A stretch of 64,000 bases of DNA from Winogradskyella sp. PG-2 (GTDB lineage Bacteria; Bacteroidota; Bacteroidia; Flavobacteriales; Flavobacteriaceae). Location of the stretch: positions 1,734,001 to 1,798,000 of the forward strand of contig NZ_AP014583.1 in assembly GCF_000828715.1 (NCBI RefSeq), written 5' to 3'. The first letter of the stretch is position 1, and each line of letters opens with the position of its first letter. Position numbers and translations under genes: made by a program. This document shows, in pieces, positions 45,903-54,665 of the stretch. The notes beneath the pieces are model-generated. The model did not search any database and was not told where the DNA came from. It worked only from the letters and a program-made list of their open reading frames with translations.

Positions 45903-46787
45903 TTATTTTAATTTAATACTTGTACTTGCTAGCTTTGTATTTTCATGAAACACATTGATAAAGTAATACCCTTTATGAAATGGTTGATCTTCATCATCAG
46001 CAATAATCGCAGTGCACATTTCTAAGTTGTCATTGTTATAATTAACGACTTCTTTTTTACTATATATTAAAGAGGTATCTCCAAACATAATTTCTCCTTT
46101 ATCAGACACAACATTACCTTGTGGACTAACAATTTGAATGTAGATATCTTTTTTTCCTTTTAGAGTTAATGGATTTTCTGTAAGCGTAATACATACATCG
46201 ATCGCATTGGTACGCTTAGCGCGCACTGTTAATTTCTTTTTACCAGATTTTAATTTATAGGAAACGGCTTTAATATTGCTAGCTTTTAATATCGCAGCAT
46301 TATCAATCGTTTTGTTTAAAGAAGCATTAGTTTCTTCAAGATCGTTTATAGCTATTGTATTCTTTTTTATGGTATTAAGAGCATAGCGCTTTTCCTTCTG
46401 TAATTTTATATTAGCAGAATTAAGAGAGTCTATAGTACTTAATAGTACTTTACTCTTAGATTTTAAAACTATAAGTTGATCTTTAAACCTTGTGATTATT
46501 GACAAATCACTTTTTAATAATCTTAATGAATCTAAGGCATCCTTAGTTTCTAGCTTTGCCTCTTGGAGCTGGGAAGCCATTAAATCATAGTCTTGGCTTA
46601 AATCGTCATAACTTAATAACATTTCTGATAGCTCTTTTTCTATCAAAATTTTCTCTTGTTTTAAGAATTCTTCGTAGGATTTAATGGATTTATAATTGGT
46701 GAAACTATATATTCCTAAAACAGTTAAAACGACTAATAAAGAACTTATAATTAATCGGTAGTTAAATAATTGAGGGTTAACTATCAT
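45903..46787 (-). CDS. Membrane-anchored coiled-coil protein, uncharacterised
   Basis: 294 residues. One N-terminal transmembrane helix (~12-28) is followed by a coiled coil (~33-165) rich in Leu, Lys and Glu. A C-terminal beta domain (~175-294) contains KLKSGKKKLTVRAKRTNAIDVC and GYYFINVFHENTKLAS. I recall similar proteins in Flavobacteriia without known function. The topology suggests the globular domain is periplasmic. It may start from a TAATTTCG core at 46809-46816 and ends at a terminator. Confidence 0.7.
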   Translation of the reverse strand: MIVNPQLFNYRLIISSLLVVLTVLGIYSFTNYKSIKSYEEFLKQEKILIEKELSEMLLSYDDLSQDYDLMASQLQEAKLETKDALDSLRLLKSDLSIITRFKDQLIVLKSKSKVLLSTIDSLNSANIKLQKEKRYALNTIKKNTIAINDLEETNASLNKTIDNAAILKASNIKAVSYKLKSGKKKLTVRAKRTNAIDVCITLTENPLTLKGKKDIYIQIVSPQGNVVSDKGEIMFGDTSLIYSKKEVVNYNNDNLEMCTAIIADDEDQPFHKGYYFINVFHENTKLASTSIKLK

Positions 46788-46854
46788 TATTAATTTTTCT
46801 TATTGGTGCGAAATTAAATTATATTGAAGTGTAATTTGTTTTTATTCGATGTAA

Positions 46855-47535
46855 GTGGTAAAAAATTTGTTGAACTTATTCTTTCCTGAAGTCTGTGAAG
46901 CTTGTAATAATAGTTTGTCAGATAATGAATTAGTTATATGTACAAATTGCCGACACCAATTACCAGTAACGAATTTTCATTTTGATAATTCTGAAGCTGT
47001 CAAAAAGATAATTTATGGTCGTGTAAAACTAGAAAACGCCACAGCGTTATTGCACTTTTCTAAAAAAGGAATTGTTCAACAGTTGCTTCATAATTTAAAG
47101 TATAGAGGTCATCAACAAATTAGTGGGTTTTTTGGAAAATGGTTAGGTGCAGAATTGAGTACTACTAAAGACTATAGAATCATAGATGTTGTAATCCCTG
47201 TTCCATTGTATAAGACTAAATTGAGAAAACGAGGTTATAATCAGGTAACAAAATTTGGGATTGAAATTGCGAAAGCTCTAAAAGCAGACTATAATGACAC
47301 TGTTTTAGTGAAGACAAAATCATCAACAACGCAAGTATTTAAAGGACGTTTAACTCGCTGGAATGATGATGGAGCACTTTTTAGTATCACTGAAAGAGAA
47401 TCTTTAAAAGGAAAACATATTTTATTAGTAGATGATATTATTACCACAGGTGCAACAGTAGAGGCTTGCGCTTCGGTTTTGTTAAAAATTGATAATATTA
47501 AGTTAAGTCTTGCAACGATGGCAATTGCAGATTGA
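46855..47535 (+). CDS. ComF-family phosphoribosyltransferase-like protein
   Basis: 226 residues. A four-cysteine zinc ribbon (CEAC and CTNC) occupies residues ~14-31. The PRTase fold follows, with VVIPVPLYKTKLRKRGYNQ and the PRPP-binding loop ILLVDDIITTGATVEAC. ComF proteins are tied to natural DNA uptake or DNA handling; their catalytic role is unsettled. No in-frame ATG precedes the zinc ribbon, so the GTG at 46855 is the likely start. Confidence 0.9.
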   Translation: MVKNLLNLFFPEVCEACNNSLSDNELVICTNCRHQLPVTNFHFDNSEAVKKIIYGRVKLENATALLHFSKKGIVQQLLHNLKYRGHQQISGFFGKWLGAELSTTKDYRIIDVVIPVPLYKTKLRKRGYNQVTKFGIEIAKALKADYNDTVLVKTKSSTTQVFKGRLTRWNDDGALFSITERESLKGKHILLVDDIITTGATVEACASVLLKIDNIKLSLATMAIAD

Positions 47536-47590
47536 TTTTTTCGTTTCTTAGTTTTAAAATTGTTTCTTTGTGCTAAATTATTTTGAGTAG

Positions 47591-49201
47591 ATGCGTATTA
47601 CATTACTGCGAATTTTAACTTTTATTTTAATTGCAATTACTATTGCAAATTGTGCCAATCGTGGAACAGTTTCTGGTGGAGAAAAAGATGTAGATCCACC
47701 AGTAATTGAAAAAGCTTCACCACCTAACTTTACTACTAAATTTAAAGGAGATGAAATTAGAATTTATTTTGATGAATATGTGAAAATAAAGGATGTAAGA
47801 AAGCAATTAATCATTTCGCCTCCAATGGATACTGATCCGGTAATATATCCCTTAGGAGGAGCTAGTGAATATATATCTATTAAAATAAAGGATACCTTAA
47901 AGGACAATACAACTTATGCCTTTAATTTTGGTGAAAGTATCGTAGATAATAATGAAGGCAATCCTTATCCTTATTATCGTTATGTTTTTTCCACTGGTGA
48001 TGTTATCGATTCGCTTTCAGTTGGTGGTTATGTAGTTGACGCTTTGCTAGAAAAAGCAGATGAGTTTGTATCTGTAATGTTATATGATGTAGATTCTACT
48101 TACACAGATTCTATTGTGTACAAAGAAAAGCCAAGATATGTAACAAATACTTTAGACAGTGTTACTAGTTTTAGTATTGATAATATAAAAGCCGGAACTT
48201 ATAAATTGATTGCTTTAAAAGATAAAAATGGCGATTTTAAATTTAATCAAAAGGCTGATAAAATAGGTTATAAAGAAGGATTTATAACGGTGCCAAGTGA
48301 CTCATCTTATAAGCTCAAATTATTTAAAGAAGACATTAATTTTAAGGCGTTGAAACCAAAACAAGATGGTGAAACTAAAATCATATTTCCTTATGAAGGA
48401 GATTTTAAAGATATGCTTATTAAAGTTTTAGGAGATATACCAGAAGGTTACCAATCTAGAATTATAAAGCACGATACAAAAGATACTCTATACTATTGGT
48501 ACAAACCTAAATTTGATATTGACACAACTTTTTTTGTGGTTACCAATAAGAAATCTATAGATACTTTTAAACATCGTTTTAGAAAAGTTAAACCAGATTC
48601 TTTGGAAATAAAATCTGGTAGATCTGGTACGTTAACTTTTGACCAAGCGTTTTCAATTAAAGCTAATATTCCATTGGTAGCTATAGATACTTCAAAAATA
48701 AAATTGATAGATAGAGATTCATTAGATATAAAGTTTAGTGCTAAATACGACACTATCTATAATAGTTATTCATTTCCTATGAAAATGGACGAAGGACAGA
48801 AGTATTTTTTTGAAATGTTACCCGAAGCTTTTACAGATTTTTATGGAGGTGTAAACAAGGATACTTTGAATTTTACGTTTAGGACAAAGAAGAGATCTGA
48901 ATATGGTAAAATAAGAGTAAATCTTGTAAATGCTAAGTTTCCAATGATAGTGCAACTCGTAAATGATAAAGGGGACGTGCTTTATGAGCGCTATACAACG
49001 GAATCTCCCGTAGTAGACTTTGTTGATTTATCACCGAGACAATATGGACTGCGTGCTATTTTTGATGCTAATGGCAATGGTAAGTATGATACCGGAAATT
49101 ACTTGCTTGGCATTCAGCCAGAACGGGTTAGCTATGCTACAACTCCAGAGGAGGTAAGGCAGAATTTTGATTACATAATAGAGTTTATACTTTTAAATTA
49201 A
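47591..49201 (+). CDS. Ig-like (Big_5) domain lipoprotein
   Basis: 536 residues. Lipobox Cys21 (TIANC) is followed by NRGTVSGGEKD and DPPVI. This is the common Bacteroidota lipoprotein group with an N-terminal Ig-like Big_5 domain (~35-140, EIRIYFDEYVKI and NTTYAFNFGESIVDNNEGN). Further beta-sandwich segments follow, including GTYKLIALKDKNGDFKFN and a related C-terminal YGLRAIFDANGNGKYD. Probably exposed at the cell surface or in the periplasm. Its 3' end overlaps the convergent amidase gene by 17 bases. Confidence 0.82.
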   Translation: MRITLLRILTFILIAITIANCANRGTVSGGEKDVDPPVIEKASPPNFTTKFKGDEIRIYFDEYVKIKDVRKQLIISPPMDTDPVIYPLGGASEYISIKIKDTLKDNTTYAFNFGESIVDNNEGNPYPYYRYVFSTGDVIDSLSVGGYVVDALLEKADEFVSVMLYDVDSTYTDSIVYKEKPRYVTNTLDSVTSFSIDNIKAGTYKLIALKDKNGDFKFNQKADKIGYKEGFITVPSDSSYKLKLFKEDINFKALKPKQDGETKIIFPYEGDFKDMLIKVLGDIPEGYQSRIIKHDTKDTLYYWYKPKFDIDTTFFVVTNKKSIDTFKHRFRKVKPDSLEIKSGRSGTLTFDQAFSIKANIPLVAIDTSKIKLIDRDSLDIKFSAKYDTIYNSYSFPMKMDEGQKYFFEMLPEAFTDFYGGVNKDTLNFTFRTKKRSEYGKIRVNLVNAKFPMIVQLVNDKGDVLYERYTTESPVVDFVDLSPRQYGLRAIFDANGNGKYDTGNYLLGIQPERVSYATTPEEVRQNFDYIIEFILLN

Positions 49202-49988
49202 AGTCGTCTCTATCACTTAAGAAATTAAGTTTTTCTCTATATTTTTTGATATGTTCTTTTTCTAAAACTACAATCTCAATAGCTTCTTTATTTGGTGGAA
49301 TCGAATCCATTCTATGTCCTAAAACATCATAAGAAGCAGAGTGGCCAGGATATTCGTAGTTGTTTCCATCTAGTCCTACACGATTTACGCCAATACAATA
49401 ACTCATATTTTCAATAGCACGTGCTTTTAAGAGGGCATCCCAAGCATTGATTCTTACTTTAGGCCAATTTGCAACGTAGAGTAGAAGATCGTAGTCTTCA
49501 ACATTTCTTGCCCAAACAGGGAAACGTAAATCATAACAAACTAAAGGACAAATGTTCCAACCTCTAAAATTAAACATCACTTTTTCTGTACCAGCTTTAT
49601 AGACTTTATGTTCGCCTACTAGTGTAAAGGTATGGCGCTTGTCGTACTGTGTAATATCACGCGAAGGTTCTACACATACTAAACGGTTGTAATAATTATG
49701 GTTTTCGGAAATAACAAGACTACCAATAATTGCAACCTGTTTTTCTTGGGCTTTACTTTTTAACCATGAAATCGTTTCGCCTTGCATTGTTTCTGCAACT
49801 GAAGTTGCATTCATAGTAAAGCCGGATGTAAACATCTCTGGTAAAACAATAAGATCAATACCAGTAGTAATAGTATCGATCTTACTATTTAGTAGGCGTC
49901 TATTTTCTGTTGGGTTTTCCCAACTTAAATTTGTTTGAATTAAAGCAACGGTGAGGGAGTTAGGGAGGGAGTTAGGCATTGTATACAT
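49185..49988 (-). CDS. Omega-amidase (nitrilase superfamily, YafV-like)
   Basis: 267 residues from the ATG at 49988, or 264 from that at 49979. The nitrilase triad is visible: Glu in LPEMFTSGF, Lys in YDKRHTFTL and Cys in PLVCYDLRFPVW. YafV/NIT2-type enzymes hydrolyse alpha-ketoglutaramate left by glutamine-dependent transaminases. The aminotransferase encoded nearby on the same strand supports this role. The N-terminus contains a perfect 12-bp duplication (49953-49976) encoding NSLP twice, so the exact start is uncertain. Confidence 0.88.
   Translation of the reverse strand: MYTMPNSLPNSLTVALIQTNLSWENPTENRRLLNSKIDTITTGIDLIVLPEMFTSGFTMNATSVAETMQGETISWLKSKAQEKQVAIIGSLVISENHNYYNRLVCVEPSRDITQYDKRHTFTLVGEHKVYKAGTEKVMFNFRGWNICPLVCYDLRFPVWARNVEDYDLLLYVANWPKVRINAWDALLKARAIENMSYCIGVNRVGLDGNNYEYPGHSASYDVLGHRMDSIPPNKEAIEIVVLEKEHIKKYREKLNFLSDRDDFNLKV
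49953..49976. repeat. 12-bp tandem duplication at the amidase N-terminus
   Basis: GAGGGAGTTAGG occurs twice head to tail. It encodes the repeated NSLP at residues 5-12 and is not needed for the amidase fold. Looks like a slippage duplication near the start codon. Confidence 0.75.
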
Positions 49989-50066
49989 TTTACGTTTAGC
50001 TTTTTCTAGTTTTTCAGTTAGCTTTTCAATTTTTTCAAGCCATTTACCTTCATCTTGTGGAGATAA

Positions 50067-50470
50067 TCAACCTTTCTTTTTTAGCTTTTCGTATTTCTTT
50101 TGTCCTTTTTTGAGATTACTTTGGGCTTTCTCAAAATTCTTTTGAAGTTTTTCTTTTTTCTTTAGCTCTTTTACAGCTTTCTTTTGTGCCTTTTCAGCCT
50201 TTTTTTGAGCCTTTTCAGCTTTTTTCTTGTCTTTTCCATGCTTTTTGGCTTCTTTTTGAGCTTTTCTTTCATTTTTAGCTTTTCTGAAATTGTAGCAGCT
50301 TGACTCAAAACAGCTTCTTTTTTTTCAACATTTAAAGCCTCAGTAACATCTTCACCATTTAAGAAAATTTTCTCTTTTTTAACCTCATAAATCTTTCCGT
50401 CTTTCTGAACCTGTTGAGCAAATGATGTCAAAGAAAAGACTAAGAATAAAAGAATAATATAATACTTCAT
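50067..50470 (-). pseudogene. Exported Lys-rich coiled-coil protein, broken by a frameshift and a stop
   Basis: Starts at ATG 50470 with a signal peptide (MKYYIILLFLVFSLTSFAQQ) and a KDGKIYEVKKEKIFLNGEDV domain. At the A-run 50280-50283 one base appears missing: in the shifted frame the coiled coil continues as KNERKAQKEAKKHGKDKKKA and AEKAQKKAEKAQ. It then hits TGA at 50067-50069. Beyond that stop the same frame still reads LSPQDEGKWLEKIEK and runs into the amidase start. The unshifted frame gives a 99-residue product with a nonsense tail. Function unknown. Confidence 0.75.
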
Positions 50471-50526
50471 TGTGTTATTAGTTTTTGTGTTCATTCTTTA
50501 TGACACAGAAATGTACAAAAAGTAAC

Positions 50527-51669
50527 TTAAATTTTGCATAAAATTTCTGCTGCTTTTATTAGAGTTTCATCAGTTTTTGCAAAACAAAACCGTAATACTT
50601 TATCGTCTTTTCCGTTTTCATTAAAAACTGATAATGGTATCGAAGCTAGTTTGAAATCTTTAGTGAGTTGCTTTGCAAATTCTACATCACTTTTGTCAGT
50701 GATAGCTTTATAATCTAGAACTTGAAAATAAGTGCCTCGTGAGGGTTTAAACTTAAATCTAGAATCTGAAATTAGGTTTAAAAGCAAATCCCTCTTTTGT
50801 TGAAAAAAAGAATTCAAATCCAAATATGTATTAGCATCTTGCATATAATCCGCAATCCCTCTCTGAGCAGGATGATTAACAGAAAAGACATTAAACTGAT
50901 GCACTTTTCTAAACTCAGACATTAAATAATCTGGTCCACAGCAATATCCAATCTTCCAACCTGTATTGTGAAATGTCTTGCCGAAGGAAGCAGTGATAAA
51001 ACTACGTTGCTTTAGATCTGAAAATAAACAAGCGCTTTGATGTTGTTCTCCGTCAAATACAATATGCTCATAAACTTCGTCACTTAGCACAATAATATCT
51101 GTGTTTCTAGTTAGTTTTTGAAGTTGAAGCATATCGTCTTCAGACCAAACCGTTCCACTTGGATTATGAGGTGAATTAATAATCATCATCTTAGTTTTTG
51201 ATGATATTTTTGAAGCAACCTCTTCCCAATCAACCTTATAGTCTGGTGCAGATAATTGAATGGTTATAGTTTTTCCACCATTAACTTCAACAGATGGTTG
51301 GTAACTATCGTAAGCAGGTTTAAAAATGATGACTTCGTCATTTTGTTTTATAAAAGTCGAAATAATGGTAAAAATAGCTTGTGTAGCACCAGCTGTAACA
51401 GTAATCTCTTTTTCGGGATGATAACTAGACTTATAGAGTAACTCATATTTATTGGAAATGGCGATACGCAAATCTAAATTTCCAGGCATTGGTGCATATT
51501 GGTTGTAACCATTATTCATGGCGTTAGCAACTAAATCATTTAGTTTTTGAGAACTTTGATAATTAGGAAAGCCTTGAGACAGATTTAGTGCATTATGCTC
51601 ATTAGCTAAAGAGCTCATTGTTGTAAAAATGGTAGTGCTTACATGTGGAAGCTTCGATTTAAAGTTCAT
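50527..51669 (-). CDS. Methionine-type aminotransferase (class I/II, YbdL-like)
   Basis: 380 residues. PLP enzyme: substrate-binding LSQGFPNYQ near residue 30, INSPHNPSGTVW near ~165, the Schiff-base Lys in TASFGKTFHNTGWKIGY near ~230, and the C-terminal Arg in VLRFCFAK. This matches YbdL/MtnE-type aminotransferases that use methionine or its keto acid with glutamine. The nearby omega-amidase would remove the by-product, a pairing known from methionine salvage. The decayed coiled-coil gene lies between them. Confidence 0.88.
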   Translation of the reverse strand: MNFKSKLPHVSTTIFTTMSSLANEHNALNLSQGFPNYQSSQKLNDLVANAMNNGYNQYAPMPGNLDLRIAISNKYELLYKSSYHPEKEITVTAGATQAIFTIISTFIKQNDEVIIFKPAYDSYQPSVEVNGGKTITIQLSAPDYKVDWEEVASKISSKTKMMIINSPHNPSGTVWSEDDMLQLQKLTRNTDIIVLSDEVYEHIVFDGEQHQSACLFSDLKQRSFITASFGKTFHNTGWKIGYCCGPDYLMSEFRKVHQFNVFSVNHPAQRGIADYMQDANTYLDLNSFFQQKRDLLLNLISDSRFKFKPSRGTYFQVLDYKAITDKSDVEFAKQLTKDFKLASIPLSVFNENGKDDKVLRFCFAKTDETLIKAAEILCKI

Positions 51670-51828
51670 TGTTATATGCTAAATAGTTTTATAAATTACA
51701 GCATTAAAAGTTACGAAAATGCATATTTAAAGTTAATAGAAAATTAAATCAACACTAAAATGGGTAAAAGCATAAAGATATCGTAAAGAACAGTTAAAGT
51801 GATTATGTAATACTATTATTTATTTAGC

Positions 51829-51844
51829 GGTTAATTAATTAACC
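51829..51844. promoter_or_regulatory. 16-bp palindrome upstream of the TonB receptor
   Basis: GGTTAATTAATTAACC is a perfect palindrome ending 13 bases before the receptor ATG. Its position within the leader suits an operator or a leader element. The regulator is unknown. Confidence 0.4.
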
Positions 51845-51857
51845 AATTTAAATTATT

Positions 51858-54665
51858 ATGAAAAAACTTTGCGTTTTTACGTTATTTTCAATTTTAACCA
51901 TGTGTTTATCCTTTGGTCAAGAAGGTAATATTCAGGGTGTTATAACAGATGAGCAAGGGCTTTTTGTGCCGTATGCAACAGTATCAATTACGAACTTAAA
52001 AAAAGGAACTGTTTCAGATTCTGAGGGAAAGTTTTTATTGTTAAATGTACCAAGTGGCACACAAACATTAAGAATAGAATATTTAGGTTTTAGCGATAAA
52101 GAAGTACAATTCGAAGTTAAGACAGATGAGACTGTTGGAGTTAAAGTGATTTTGACTTCGGAGACTGAAGCTTTAGACAGTGTTCTTTTAACAGGTTTTG
52201 TGGGTGGACAGGCGAAAGCCTTGAATACACAAAAAAACAAGCAAAATATTACTAACATCGTATCTACAGACCAAATCGGTAAGTTTCCAGATGCTAATAT
52301 TGGTGATGCTGTAAAACGGATTCCTGGTATTACTATGCAAGTGGATCAAGGTGAAGCGCGTAATATTATTGTTAGAGGTTTAGCACCACAATTAAACTCT
52401 GTAACATTAAATGGATCACGTATTCCTTCTGCTGAAGGTGATAATCGTAATATTCAAATGGATTTAATTCCTGCGGATATGATTCAACAAATAGAAGTTA
52501 ACAAAGCTGTTACGCCAGATATGGATGGAGATGCACTTGGTGGATCTGTAAATTTAGTAACGCGTACAGCTCCTGAAGGTTTTAGACTGTCAACTACTGT
52601 AGGTTCTGGTGTAAGCTTTATAACCGATAAAAGAATCTTAAACGGTTCATTTTTATTAGGTGATAGAAGTAAAGATGGTAAGTTTGGATGGATGGTATCC
52701 GCTTCTATTTTGGATAACGATTTTGGATCCGATAATATTGAAGCAGAGTGGACCGATGAGTTTGAGTTTTTTGATGGAACTGAAGTTGTAGAAGCTGACG
52801 TAAATCCTTACACTAACGTTTTTGAACAACGTACTTACATAGTACAACGTGTAAGACGTAGTTTTTCTGCAAACTTTGATTATAATTTTAATACTAATAA
52901 CTCTATCTTTTTCAAGTCTATGTATAACTGGAGAGATGATCGTGAAAATCGTTATAGATTAGAGCATGAAATTTTGGATGGAGAAGATATAGAAGTTGGT
53001 GATTTTGATATTGTTAATAATTTGCCAACTCGTTTCCCAGTTGAAGTAAAAAGACAAACTAAAGGCGGTATTGACAGTGACAGAATTCAAAATGCTCGTT
53101 TAGAAGATCAACGTATGCAAAATTACAGTTTGGGTGGTAAACATTTAGCTGGTGGATTGCAAATAGATTGGATGGCGTCTTATGCAAAAGCATCAGAAGA
53201 AAGACTGAATGAACGTTATGCTGAATTTGAATCTGAGTATATTATTAATAATAGAATATCTGATTCTGAATTTCCATTATTTACAGCTGTAGATTCTAAC
53301 GACTTTAGTAATCTATCTAATTTTGAATATGGAGAAATCACCGAAGAGAATCAGTATACAGAAGAAGATTTAAATGTTTTTGTCAATATTCAATTACCAG
53401 CAGATTTCTTTAATGAAGGTGATGGATTTGTGAAATTTGGTTTACGTGGGCGTTTTAAAAATAAGGTTAGAGATAATAATTTCTTCGAATTTAATTTAGA
53501 AGACGCTTTTCCAACACTAGCAGACGCGGATTCTAGAGATTATTCGGATTTGGATTATTTAGCTGGTAGTGAATATCAAGCAGGAATTTTTGCAGATGAA
53601 GCTTGGTTAGGCAAATTAAGTTTATCTAATGGTGAATTAGTTTTTGATGAGTTCTTAAGAGCAAATTTTGATGTTGAAGAGAATGTATTTGCTGGTTATG
53701 CAATGGCAAGTCAAAAAGTATCTAATAAATTAACAGTATTAGCAGGTCTTAGAATTGAGAATACTAGTATTACGGCTAAAGGAAATCAAATTGCAGATGA
53801 AGAAGATTTAGAAGGTACAGTAACTGAAGAAAGTTCGTATACAAATGTGTTGCCAAGCGTACATCTAAAATATGATTTAAACCCTAGAACAGTATTAAGA
53901 TTTGCTTGGACAAATACACTAGCGAGACCAAATTATCAAGATTTAGTTCCTTCAGTAGATGTTGTAGGAGGAGATGAAGAAATATTTTTAGGAAATCCAG
54001 AATTAGACCCAACAACATCAATGGGATTTGATCTTATGGCTGAGTATTATTTTAAAAGTGTTGGTATACTTTCAGGAGGATTATTTTACAAAGACATTCA
54101 GGATTTTATTTATACTTCTCAATTTGAAGATGCCGATACTGGTTTCGATGTATTTCAACCACAAAATGGGGATGGGGCATCAATTTTTGGTGCGGAAATT
54201 GCATTTCAAAGACAATTAGATTTCCTTCCAGGATTTGCTAAAAACTTTAGTATTTATCTAAACTATACGTACCTTACTTCAACTGCTGATGGTATTAGAA
54301 ATGAGGATGGTGACGAGCGTGGTGATTTAGATTTGCCAGGCACTGCACCTAATATGTTTAATGGTTCTTTAGCATATAATGATAAGAAATTTAATATTCG
54401 TTTATCAGCAAATTATTCGGATGCTTATATCGATGAATTAGGTGGAAGTGCTTTTGAAGATCGTTACTATGACGAGCAATTCTTAGTAGATTTTAACGTG
54501 AGCTATGCTATTAACCCTAATTTGAGAGTTTATGCAGATTTAAATAATCTTACAGATCAGCCTTTACGATATTTTCAAGGTATTAGCAGCAGAACAATGC
54601 AAGCAGAATATTACGGTAGACGTTTAACTTTTGGACTTAAGTATGACCTATTTAAAAGAAAATAA
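51858..54665 (+). CDS. TonB-dependent receptor linked to phytase
   Basis: 935 residues. The signal peptide ends near residue 20 (SFGQ). A carboxypeptidase-D-regulatory-like domain follows (~24-105). The plug has FPDANIGDAVKRIPGITM and NIIVRGLAPQLNSVTLNG, the type seen in receptors for complex carbon or phosphorus compounds. The long barrel ends GRRLTFGLKYDLFKRK. The phytase gene begins inside its last 23 bases, so the two are translationally coupled. Import of phytate or its breakdown products is a reasonable inference. Confidence 0.93.
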   Translation: MKKLCVFTLFSILTMCLSFGQEGNIQGVITDEQGLFVPYATVSITNLKKGTVSDSEGKFLLLNVPSGTQTLRIEYLGFSDKEVQFEVKTDETVGVKVILTSETEALDSVLLTGFVGGQAKALNTQKNKQNITNIVSTDQIGKFPDANIGDAVKRIPGITMQVDQGEARNIIVRGLAPQLNSVTLNGSRIPSAEGDNRNIQMDLIPADMIQQIEVNKAVTPDMDGDALGGSVNLVTRTAPEGFRLSTTVGSGVSFITDKRILNGSFLLGDRSKDGKFGWMVSASILDNDFGSDNIEAEWTDEFEFFDGTEVVEADVNPYTNVFEQRTYIVQRVRRSFSANFDYNFNTNNSIFFKSMYNWRDDRENRYRLEHEILDGEDIEVGDFDIVNNLPTRFPVEVKRQTKGGIDSDRIQNARLEDQRMQNYSLGGKHLAGGLQIDWMASYAKASEERLNERYAEFESEYIINNRISDSEFPLFTAVDSNDFSNLSNFEYGEITEENQYTEEDLNVFVNIQLPADFFNEGDGFVKFGLRGRFKNKVRDNNFFEFNLEDAFPTLADADSRDYSDLDYLAGSEYQAGIFADEAWLGKLSLSNGELVFDEFLRANFDVEENVFAGYAMASQKVSNKLTVLAGLRIENTSITAKGNQIADEEDLEGTVTEESSYTNVLPSVHLKYDLNPRTVLRFAWTNTLARPNYQDLVPSVDVVGGDEEIFLGNPELDPTTSMGFDLMAEYYFKSVGILSGGLFYKDIQDFIYTSQFEDADTGFDVFQPQNGDGASIFGAEIAFQRQLDFLPGFAKNFSIYLNYTYLTSTADGIRNEDGDERGDLDLPGTAPNMFNGSLAYNDKKFNIRLSANYSDAYIDELGGSAFEDRYYDEQFLVDFNVSYAINPNLRVYADLNNLTDQPLRYFQGISSRTMQAEYYGRRLTFGLKYDLFKRK

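Noticed and set aside
49953..49976. G-rich tandem repeat as a quadruplex
   Set aside because: The G-runs are three bases, but only a few are clustered and they lie within coding sequence. A simple slippage duplication explains the pattern.
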